The notes beneath the pieces are model-generated. The model did not search any database, was not told the origin of the DNA, and worked only from the letters and a program-made list of their open reading frames with translations. Shown piece after piece: positions 32,640 to 43,836 of a DNA stretch of 64,000 nt. The stretch is from Polydactylus sextarius (lineage: Eukaryota > Chordata > Actinopteri > Polynemidae): contig CM028910.1 of assembly GCA_016801845.1 (NCBI GenBank), forward strand, positions 11,376,629-11,440,628, written 5' to 3'. Both the position numbers and the translations under genes were made by a program. Each line of letters opens with the position of its first letter. Positions within the stretch are counted from its first letter, which is position 1.

Positions 32640-35605
32640 CTAAAGAAGAGGGACACGGAGAGATGGGGTGGAGGAAAGGTGGGTTGAATGAGGGAGGGCG
32701 CGCGAGAGGAGAGAGAGTGGGAGGAGGGGGATCGGGGTGCGACAGAGGTGAGGGGAGGACAGATGGTAATGAAAAATATAGTAAGTTGGGAAGGAGTCAG
32801 ACAAAGGCGGGAGAAGGGGAGCGAGAGAAAGAGAGGGAAATGTAGCAAGGGTAGAACAGAGGGAGGGATGTATGTTGAGGTTGATGGATGGATAGTGCAT
32901 GGGAAGTACAGAGAAAGTAGAGCGGAATAAAAGAAAGGGAAGAAAAAAGAAGCCTGTCAACCTATGTTTAGTGAATCTGTCTATCCTCCCAGCAGGAAGC
33001 CTGTCACCAGCTGCAGAAACAATTTAATAGCTGTCTGTTGGGCTCATACAAATCAAGGCATTGACATGTGCACATTATCTCTGTGCTTAGGGAACAGGCA
33101 AAGTTTGCAGAAGAGTTTCGATGCTTTTTGCTTACAATTGTCAAACTTCACAATGTTCTTGTTTGGCTGTATAAAAACGCCACCGACGTCCCCCGCTCTC
33201 TTCTGTTTTTCCCCGGACTCATCTCTAATTTTTCTGATGTATTTGTAATGATTGCTGCTCGTATCCCGACATTCATCCAGAGTTTAGACTTTGCTTTGTT
33301 TTATAATTCAGTGTGAAAACCACTAGGCCTGTCTCTGGGCTACTTTTGCCAAAACAGAAGTCATTTTGCAAACAGAATACATTTGGGGTTGGAACTTCAT
33401 TACATGACCACAGTCTTTGCCTTGCCTGAAAAGGCTGTTTTGGAGACATAATTTCACCAAACAACAATGTGATCTTTAGTAAGTTAAAAAAAGAAACAAC
33501 TCCACCCTGGCAGGTTCGAAATGTCACTGAGTCCAGACCATGACTCATTAAAACAATATTTTAAAAGCAGGCGTAGCTAGCAACTCAAATCCCAATGTTA
33601 GTAATACAGTATGTTATAAGTCAAAAACATTTCAATTTCAATTTTCACCCACTGGGCAGTCCCACAAAGAGATAAAATCAACAGGCTTTCATTCACTCTG
33701 CACTTCTACTTAGCATGAAGCGAGAAGTGAGAACTGAAAACTGTTTTCCATCAAATGCTGCCCACAGAGTGTTTATTCATATGCATAGGACATGTTCACA
33801 TGCACCATTGCCCCTCACCATGCTCTCACACATACACACACATACACGCGCACGCATGAAGAGAGATAGAGACGATTTGAGTTTCCGCACTCAGCTTAAA
33901 TTCTCCCCGTGCAAACCACATGCTGAATGCCTAATTCAGAAGAAAATCCATCATTGTACAATGGCTTTTGCAGCTTGTGAGCCAATGGGTTTATCTGGGG
34001 AATCAATAATCTTTTGCAGGCTGTGTAGCTGCCCATCAGGCATGCAGACCTGTGTGATATAGGAATACAAACACAGATGGACTGAGCTCTTGCCCCCGAC
34101 TGTGCATCTGTTTAATACTGCATCGCTGCTATGTGTCAGGGGAGCTGCTGATGGCCATGGCCTGAGAATGACTCGTATAAGCAGAAATCAAACTCCTCTG
34201 CCACTGGCACTAATGCTAATGACGACATTGTGAGACAGTGGAGCTATATAACACCACTCTGCTTGTATTTGCATGGGGATCCTGCAACGGAAAAGCCAAT
34301 TATTTTCCTTCAGTGCCCCTGTCAGGTAACCTGAAAGCAACTGTCCCACTGTAGAGTGCCCAACACTGGCATCTCATCCATTAGCCACATGCCTTGCCAC
34401 TACTATCTATTAACGCCTTTTGTCATTTGCATAATTTTATCAACATGACAAATGGGGATCATCCATTCCTTTCCAAATAAGATGAATTGAGCCTTTAAGG
34501 GGCCATAGCTGCAAAAGACAGCAATGGAACAAGAAACCAAACAAAAGCAACGACATGAAAACAAACAAAGAGGTCTAGAGGATCTGAGGCTCAGTTGCTT
34601 TGGTGATGCTGTGACTGCCCCCCCCTATTAGGATGCGAATAGGGCTAGACTTCAGGATGACGGGTCTGACTGGGCTGGTATTACAGAATAAATACAAATG
34701 TCACACCACTCACTGTTTTTTCTTTTCACTCTTTTTCTGTGATTTCTAGGGTTCAGCTCACTGCTTTCAGTAAGAACTGGGGTCTTAGGGTTGATTCTAA
34801 TAAGCCTGCATCCCTTTGGCGTTATACAAGCTAAAGGTCTGGGTTTAGTAATAATGGAGAGGAAGTGAATACTACTGTTTTCAGAACAGTAGTTTCTCTT
34901 CAGTGTATGTCTTTGATAATGCAATCTTTGATGCCATCCGTCAGATTGTCATGGATAACAACTCTGGCATTCATTGATGCTTCATTCCAAATTAAAATGC
35001 AGCAAATTGGAAACTCAAGCATGTAATTATGTTGGAATGCAGTGGTTAATACAAACTTGCTCTGATTAAAAAAAATACATGAAATAAAGAACTAAAAGCA
35101 AAGTGGTTGTGTTGGCAGAGATATTCAAAGTCACTCCATTTTACTTTTCATATGTATGCTTTTTTATTCTTTTTCAAAATTTCAAAGGCATCACATTCAA
35201 AACTCATTCTAATTTCTTTATTTATGCGCTCCCCTACCAGATAGCAAATGTCTCTGGCAGAGAATAAGCGCAAGTGAGTCTTCATTACCATAGACACAAC
35301 CTTTTTAGCTTCCTCTCGAAAAGAAAGGGTGAGGGAAGAAAAAAGGGAGACAAAAACAAGGGGAACAAAAGAGAAGCACACGAGATGAAAGGGAGCAAAA
35401 GAAAGTTGCCCGGGTTCCAGTAGCATTCATTTAGTGTCAGACATCTGCTTTTTTATTGCAACCTGATGGCATTACTCTCCCCTGGTGCCAGCAGGCAATC
35501 ACCTCTTTATCACATGGCAATTATCTCTGTAGCGCTGCTCTGTGACTCGGTGACTCTCAGTACTGTCACATGTGACCCCTTATAGGCCAACCAGCCAGGG
35601 ACAGA

Positions 35606-35640
35606 GGGGGGGAGGAGGGGGGGAGGAGAGGTTGAAGGGG
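35606..35640 (+). other. G-quadruplex-prone G-rich tract
   Basis: Two runs of seven G separated by AGGA, followed by further GG and GGGG runs, meet the usual G4 pattern on the plus strand. The celf5-like transcript carries the C-rich complement. Confidence 0.6.
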
Positions 35641-36181
35641 AAGAGAGGAAGAAAAAGGTTGGGAAAAAAAGAGGGTGAGACAGTGGTGGTCACAGAGGTG
35701 AAGACAGAAGACTGAAGCTCAAGGGCCTCATTTATTGCCCCCTCCTCCCCCTGCTAACAGGCTATATTTCCACACAAAGATTTTAATAGGTTTGTTCATC
35801 TCTGATTCACTTTGTTATGTGCATGCAGACAAATTTAGGGGGAGTCAAGAACTAGTCTTCACAAAATATAACACAGCTAAACCAGGTCACACACATGGCT
35901 GTGTGTGTGTGCGTGCACACATGCAGGAAGTTTATTGTGCAGCCAAATGATGCAGTAATCTGTTACCATCATTTCTCATGTGGGCTGTGTTTTCAACAGG
36001 CTCTGTTTCAGATGTGAGTCCCTCCAACAGGGGGAGATGTTTCCTAATGTGAGTTTACAGTCGTCATCATCCTCCCTCTCATCCACCCACACACTGTCAC
36101 TATTAGCGCCAAGTTAAACCATTTTCTCTTTTCTCATTTATCTATCTCACGCTCAGTCTACACCAAGCATCTTTTTTTTCC

Positions 36182-36194
36182 GGGGGGGGGGGGG
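36182..36194 (+). repeat. G13 homopolymer
   Basis: Thirteen consecutive G in an intron, unusual in this AT-rich context. It could be partly an assembly or sequencing artefact. Confidence 0.85.
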
Positions 36195-37615
36195 TGTCAA
36201 GAAGAAGCACGGTGCTGGAGAAACTTCTCTCTCGTCCTCTGACGTGGCAGGTTAAGGTCCTCCAGCTAAAGAGAGCAGGTAAAGCTAAAATGGCTGTCTT
36301 CACAAAGAGACGCAGCTTTAGAAGACGAGGGAAGAAAAGTGACTTGAATCAAATCTAACCGTGTGCAAATATAATGTTTGTGTCTTGGAGGGGAAATCCA
36401 AAAGGAAATAAAATCTGGTTTTATTACTCGCGTTCAGCAATTCATGGGAGAACTATTATCACTCACCACTAACACTGGAATGAAACATGGAATCTCACTA
36501 TCTCACTCTCCTTCAGCTTGTGTTTTATGAAATCACCTTTTTGCAAATAGGATGTTTCCTGTCACAGCACACCAGTGTCTGTGTCTATCGTGAAAATGGC
36601 ACATTTCTCATTTTTGGCATATGTTGTCAGTGTTGTACCCCTCCAATTTGTGTTTCAGAACCCCCTCCTTCTCCTAAAATCCAATTTACTGGCTGTCAGC
36701 TCAACTCTATAATCCTATCCACTGCTGTAGTGGAGAGGTAGCTCTTTGAATTTACCATTTACTGTACTCTCTGGTTATAGCTATATATACCATCTCTCCC
36801 CACGTCTGTATTCTATACTGTGCCACCTCCTCTTCTCTTGGCCAGTGTATATGAAGAGTAGGCGAACATGCAGTGTGTCTTTGGAGATAAAGTCCTTTTT
36901 CTGTCACTGCAGGTTTTTCGTCTTGGGGGAATATGTGTAGTTTATCTTGCCGTAAAGAAACATTCGGTGTATCACTTCAGCGCATTCCCGGTGGCTACAG
37001 GGGAATCGAGACTGTGCACCATGTGCATGCAGCCAGTGCCAATGACTGTAATGTAATCATAACCGCTGCACAAGCTGGACACCCACACTACAGATAACTA
37101 ATACTTCCCTTTACTCCACATTATTACGTACCTAGCAGTCCGAAACCAGCATTTAGATTCATTAAATAAGTCTTGAGTGAGATATGAAAACAAGACCCTC
37201 GCTGATAATCCATTACTGCCTCTTGTGCTCTCATTACTTTATCAAAAGTTGGGTTGAGTTTATCTCCAAGGTTGCCCTGCCTCTGAGTTGCTTGCTTTAT
37301 TTCTCTGAATTCATTATGTGCAGGTGCATGGCACCCACAGTCTCTGTGATTCATAATACTAATACAAGGAGAATTTCACCTTCACTACCATCATTCATGC
37401 TGTATAATCTTTGTGTCGAGAAACCACATACGTGCAATTTCTCCTCTAGATTTAATGGTAATTGATTCTCTCTAATGCTGAAGTATCCCCCGTGCCCTTG
37501 TTACTTTCACTCGGAACTCAATTTCCTAGCATCATCCTGCTCTTTGTCATATTATATGTGTGTATGAGAGGCAGAGGGAGGAGAAAAAAGACAGAAAGAA
37601 AGAACATTTGCAGCG

Positions 37616-37617
37616 GT

Positions 37618-37662
<45 letters not shown>
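37616..37662 (+). repeat. (GT)n(GA)n compound microsatellite
   Basis: About 27 bp of GT followed by about 20 bp of GA, intronic. Confidence 0.93.
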
Positions 37663-39124
37663 CGTGTGTGCTCTTGTGTGCGTCTGTATGAGTCGACACG
37701 GGTCTCTGCCACAGTAAATAAGAGTCATGGCCAACCTGAGCGGGGCACAATGGCCTCCCCGCAGACCGCCACTGCCTCCACCACCCCTTAAACATTTGCA
37801 TTTCTCCACATTTCCTGGGAAAGGCCTGCATTTCATGAATGGTAATGAAGGTGGGAGTTTTACTGGAGAGAGCACAAGAGATGGCCTCGCAATTACTCTG
37901 GGATGGTCAATTTGCACATTTCACACTGGGTCCCATGGCTGTGATATGAAAATGAGGGAAATGGATAAGCCCCGAAGACCTGGCTAACGTCAACAATTAA
38001 TCCTGGCATTTAGAAGCAGCATGAAATATATATAACTTTTACATCCAAATAAGCACAGGAAAAAATGGATTTGTGTTTCTCTCGGTCTGTGAATAAAAAC
38101 TCTGCTAATGTTTACATGTATTTATTTAGTTTGTTGTAACAGAAGCCCAGGTTTTTATCTCAACTCTGGATGGAAAGCTTTTTTTTTTTTTAAACTTTAT
38201 TTTAGCGTGCTTCGAGCTGGTTGTGGGTGTTGGTATGTGCGTGTTTGGGGCAAGTGTCTTCTCTGCCTGAGCAGAGAAGAAGAAAGTTTGTGTGCAGATG
38301 AGTTGCCCATGGAATATTCTGAGTCAACTGTGGCCCCTGAAGCATCTCATTGGCCCAGAGGGAGGGACAGGGAGAGAGGGAGGGAAGGGGGAGGGCAGAG
38401 AATCAGTGTGATAGAGGGTGGAGGGGGCGCATGGTGAGAGGGGCTGCATAGGCTGTCTGAACTCATCAAAGAGCCGAGGGTCTGCTGTGTGCGTATGGTG
38501 CCATGCCCTGAGGGGTGGGGTATGGTAGGCGGGGGTAGGAGGGCAGAGGGAAGCTGATGAAAAGGTTGGAGGGTACAAGCTAACTAAATGTGTGTGTGTG
38601 TGTACGTGCTGAGAGTAGTGAATGTAATGGCATGGCAGCAATGCTTAGCAGGACAGGAACGCTGATGATTGTTTGGTTAGCTAACCCACTTATCATCTAC
38701 CAATTATTGGTGACAAAAAGTTTCTGTGCACTGGGATTTACTAGAACGGTAGATGTCAGGCAGACATATTATACTACCTGATGTTTATCAGAGCCAAACT
38801 GCAAATAAATGAGTTAAGTCATTATCCCATGTGTGATGTGAAATCTCACACAGAAATGTGATTCATGCGATCTTGTTCTGAGACACTGATATAAATGTAT
38901 CAGCAGTGTTTGAGAACCCTCAGAGTTCCAATGTAAAGATTTAAGAAACCTGCTGGATGAGGTCTTCCACTCTCTGTAATTTCATTCTTAAATATGTCTA
39001 CTTCAGTGTAGTATAGTATATCTAGTCACCTTAGGGATGTACATTAGGGATGCCTATAAATGCTGAGAGCTTAACTAATCATAATCTGTTTTTAATTCAG
39101 TTACATATGCCTTTTCCAACTCAC

Positions 39125-39271
39125 CGCATGTGCGTACGAGCTGTAGGTGCTGAAGGGAAGGGCAATGGCTGGGTTGAAGATGCCAAACTGCCCAACCATC
39201 TGCTGCATACGTCTGATGGTGCGCTCCTTGTCTGTGTCGGCAAACTTGACCACCAAGCTGGAGGAAGCACC
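39125..39271 (-). CDS. celf5: celf5-like exon (end of RRM2 and start of linker)
   Basis: This 147-nt exon is in phase 0 at both ends. It reads GASSSLVVKFADTDKERTIR, RMQQMVGQFGIFNPAIALPF and STYSSYAHA. GASSSLVVKFADTDKERT is the final beta strand and C-terminal extension of RRM2, almost invariant in CELF3-6. The segment after RMQQM is paralogue-variable. The acceptor is CCCCTCAG and the donor GCG|GTGAGT. Confidence 0.95.
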
Positions 39272-40529
39272 CTGAGGGGAGAGGGGGAGGGGGGTAGAGA
39301 AAACAGAACATCAGAGGAGAGATAGTAAGTACAGTTTCACAGTTATGTAATCAGTCAACAAAGTCTTACAGTCTACATCCTCTGTCCCGAAATGGATCTG
39401 AGCCACTTCTGGGGATAATTTGCATTTATGATTTACTGAGTATCTAGACACAGAGACTCACAAAAAGGTTTAAAAAGTCCAATACACGTGCTTGAGGAAT
39501 GTTCTTCATTATTATTTCTGATTTCTCAGTATGCCATGTTCATTAGCGACAAAAACATCAATAACTGGGGAGCTCTTCTAATTGCATGTCAGAGTTTTCT
39601 TTTTGTTTAACATTCTAGATGCAACATCATTGCATATTTGTCTTATTGAAGAGAGACGTGCTTTTTTATTTAGTGGCTGGCAAACATAAACATAAACCTC
39701 ACAGAGATATGTGCAGAATAAAAATATTCTATTTACAACTGAACAGCTTTGTAGACAGATGTGCAGACAGAAACCCCCATTCCCTCAATCAGTGTTTAAC
39801 AAATGTAGCAAGTTACACAACTACAAAACATCCTTGCTGCCAATTTCCCTCATTTTTCGCCCCTCCTGTGTCTCTATGGCTCTTCATCCCTTCGTAAACA
39901 CCGTTACCTCTTTTCTGCAGCCCAGTAATGAAACCAGTAGGTGTGTCTGCCACACACCCTTCATTAAGAATCTTCAAATGATTTAGCGCTACAGTTGACC
40001 TTTTGTGCGCTCCGCCTCTCCTCCCCTTTGCGCCCCCAAACTGGCCAATCGATCCACATAAAAGGCCGAAATATTACTCTGATCTGACAGTGTAGAAAGG
40101 TTGTGTGTCAGTCACGATAAGAGCCCCCCCCTGAAATTGATGCAAGATTGTCAATAATGGTGGTGACTTGTGAAGTGCCAGGATTGAAGGTTGGGGGTTG
40201 GGGGCTGAACGGGGTATTTCATAATTCGCTTGGATCTGGCTGAAAGGAGTTGGACTAAGGCGAACACAAACATTCATAAATCACAAACATGGGGATTTTT
40301 TAAAGAACATATTGCTTTATAGGTTTTCTTCCAATTTATTTGCAGCTTTCCCTGACTGGAACTAAGAACGTCTGCTAATAAAGACGTCTAAAGATGTTCC
40401 AAGACAGCCAGTGGACCTTTGGACGTATGGTAGATTTTATCCTCTTTTTTCAATCTCTCCCCACTTTTCTCAATATTCCCTCTAGCCCTTTCCTCTTTGC
40501 TTGCTCGCTGGTTGAATAACAGGGTTGAA

Positions 40530-40690
40530 GGATTGTGGGTGAACGGCCAGTTGGTTAGTTCCGCTGCCTGACTAAATTGCTGATTGTCTAGTTAGGAGAG
40601 TGATTGACTAGCAAGCTAGTTCACTAGATGGTTGGCTAACTGGCTGACAGACTAATTGTCAGACTGTCAAGATGGCTGACATCAGTACTC
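40530..40690 (+). repeat. Degenerate simple repeat (GACTA/GGCTGA type)
   Basis: Recurrent short motifs such as GACTAA, GGCTGAC, GCTAGTT and TTGGTTAG over about 160 bp look like a decayed tetra- to octanucleotide repeat. Confidence 0.6.
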
Positions 40691-43211
40691 TGGCCAGCTG
40701 TGTGACTAATTGTTTTGTTTCTCACTATATGCACCATTCTGCCACATTGGAGCAACACTTTTCCCGGTCATTTAAGGACAATATAATTTAAACTAAAAAT
40801 GGAACAATGTAACTTAATATAGAAAAGTCTCTTATATTAAAGAGTCTTATCGTAATCACTTCAAGGTTAACTTTGGCACCGTTGCAGGTTTAGGGTTTGT
40901 ATGTTGTGTCTGTCCAGCTTTTTAGTATCTGCATCATTAACTTTATTATGAGGTTTAACTTTGGGAGAGTCCAGGACAGGGCAGAAGAGGACCAGAATAC
41001 AGAGGAGATGTGCTGGTACATAGTGAATATTTTAACTCCCTTATGCCGTTCCTGCTCTGATTCTCTAATTTTTGGGGAAGGCTGAGTTTTATAATCTGCG
41101 GACATTAAGTTAAAACATCGCAGCAAACTTACTTTCCGTCGAAAACTAGACTCCACTGTGCCAGCTTGAATAATAGAAACATGTTTTTTAGGGAATTGAC
41201 CTGTCTGGGTGTATAAGAGCCTTTTGGCATTCTCTTATAAACAACCTCGTGTACACCCCACACTGTGAAAAGCTTTTTCAAGGAGATCTATACAGTAAGT
41301 GCCCTCCCACTGGTTCTGCTCAGTACACCTGAATCTTATGGCTTGTCGGGTAAGCATCCATTGCCACATTTGTTTATCTTCCAGGTTTTCCCAGTTAGAC
41401 TTGTCAGAATATCAGTGAGCAGAATCTCCATTGCTATAAAGAGAGGAAGATGAAGTGTGAAGTAAAAGTCTCATTAAATTTTTAAGCTGCCAATCGTGAG
41501 CAGAATCCCCCCGCAGAGCGGCTCCCTGCTACCTAGAGACCCACTGAAGGAAAGGGAGTTAAACAGGGAGGATAAAATAGGCACTACAGAGATTCAGATC
41601 CACGTACGGACAGACTGCCTCTTTACAGTTCCCTCTCTTTGCCAAGGGGATTGGTGTGTGTCCAGGCTTCACTCCCTCATATGAACAGAAGAGATAAAGC
41701 TGCATGGCCAGCTATATATTCTATACTTCTTCCAGTTTAAACTCACATCATGCCAGCTTACGTAAGTTTAGGGTAAAAGTAGAAGAACACTGATCCTGTG
41801 TCTTGTCTCCAGTCTGTAGCCATGTTGGTTTCAAGTGTTACATGGTGACAGGTGTCCCAGTCTCTAGGGATTAGTCAGTCTTTAATAAGATTTAGTCTAT
41901 TCAAGTGTTACCCAAAAAGCAAAAAATAAAGAATACATCCCATTTTCCTGATGAATGTAATTTAAACATCTCTACGACAGACATCAGTGTTTTCATCACT
42001 GCCTACAAAATATTAAAACGCCTGTTTAATCAGAACGTGCTGCCACTGAAGCCGCTCGTTTCTCTACAACATATGGCATCACATCCTGGCCACATTGCTT
42101 ACAAGAGATTCAAAACAATTTAACATTCAAGAGGTTATGATTTCATATTAAAAAATTCATTTGAGCAGAGTGACACGCATGTGCTGGTCATCTGGACACC
42201 AGCTGAGGTGTTTATTGCGGTCTGTCGTCAGTTTCTTATGTATGATGTGTGAAACCTCTTATAGAAGCTACAGAATATATGGCCTATAATTCATGCATTT
42301 TACATGATGTATCCTAGCCTTATTACTGCATCTGTATTCTAATAAGCCATAACCATCCACTCCTCTACCCAAGTTACCCACTGGAATCATATAAATACAC
42401 ATCTTCTTTGAGCTTGGCCAGTAAAATAATAGATGACTATAATCTATTAGGTTATTAGAATGTAAATTGCCTGGGTTGAAATACTAGCGGGAGAAATGAC
42501 AGATCTTAAACAATAAATACTTACTTAAAAACATAAAGGCAGAACATTGTTTAATGAGAGGAAACCCAACAATCTATCATCTCTGTGAAACAGTGACATT
42601 AAAAATCTGCATCTCATTAAATACAAAATGGGATCATAACTGTTTTCCAATTGAAACCAGATTTTATACAGTATCGGCTGTTTTTCCCCCTCTTTCCCTT
42701 CTTTATTTTATTATTGTTTAACACAATAACCTGCTGATATGTACAATAAAACTATGCGGCTTGTTGAGTGTCATAACACATGCATAGAAAATATCCAGCA
42801 GCTGTGGAATCGCATTGGGATGTTTTTTTCTTTTTTCTTCAACCTCTTCAGTCTTCTCTTCATTTTCAATCATCAAGCTCGCTCTTCTATGCAAACTTTA
42901 CCTCATTTACTTTCCTTTGTTCAGCTCTTATCCTTCCATCATCCTGCTCCAGTGTTACTATCTCAGTCCCTGTGTCAGCTGAAACAGCTTCAAACTCAGG
43001 CTGAGCTGACGCGGATATGGAGTGAAAAAACCAGCACGGCTCTGTGGACCTGACCCGGATCCCCCCCGAAACCCTCCCTACCTCCTCTCGTCTCAGCGTA
43101 ATTCTGTCCCGGGACTTACTTCCTACACGGCCCTGCTGAATCCCAGCAATTTGCTTTACAGCTCTGGCGTTTAAATGTTTAATTGAGCCACTCATATCCT
43201 GAACTGTGGCA

Positions 43212-43215
<4 letters not shown>

Positions 43216-43258
<43 letters not shown>
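43216..43258 (+). repeat. (GT)n microsatellite
   Basis: Perfect GT run of about 43 bp. On the celf5-like transcript it is (CA)n, a possible hnRNP L-type site. Confidence 0.95.
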
Positions 43259-43260
<2 letters not shown>

Positions 43261-43796
43261 ACAGCTAAAGGAGGCTGAGGGATGGTGGTGGTGTGCATTG
43301 GAGATGGAGGTCTGCAAGCTTTAAATATGATGAGTTGGGGTGTGATGGAGATCCAACCAAGGTCTTATATGTGACCTTCCGATGCACTTGCATAATTTCA
43401 TACACTGACACTATCTACATGTCATCGTTCAAAGACTGACATTATGTCTTGGTAAGTGATAATTTTTCATTTTGTATCCTTAACAATTACACATAGAAGA
43501 ATATACTGAAGAATGCATTATCTCTCATATCTCTCATACATAGAGTATGTCTTTGCATGCGCTGACTGTAATTTATGTACCCTGACTGCACATATGTGTA
43601 GACTCTCCATGCAGATTTCCTCTCTCCTTTTCCAACTCACACATACAATTCATACAAAATGCCCCTCTACATGAATAACACAAATGTATTCTGCTCAAGT
43701 CCTCCGAGCTGGAAAATAAGATCAGTCAGGGAGCCTTTGACCCTCGCCCGTGGCTGTACGAGCATGTGACAGTGAAACAGAGAGGAGCAATATAGA

Positions 43797-43798
<2 letters not shown>

Positions 43799-43833
<35 letters not shown>
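43799..43833 (+). repeat. (GT)n microsatellite
   Basis: Perfect GT run of about 35 bp, intronic, (CA)n on the transcript. Confidence 0.95.

Positions 43834-43836
<3 letters not shown>

Larger units (their letters stand above)
32640..39124 (-). other. celf5-like intron (6.5 kb)
   Basis: On + the first about 320 bp (32642-32960) are purine-rich, giving a long C/U tract on the transcript before the acceptor. Blocks at about 34150-34480, 35455-35590 and 37730-37960 look CNE-like, some with ATTTGCAT octamers. G-rich runs lie at 35606-35640 and 36182-36194. No further exon was recognised. Confidence 0.65.
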
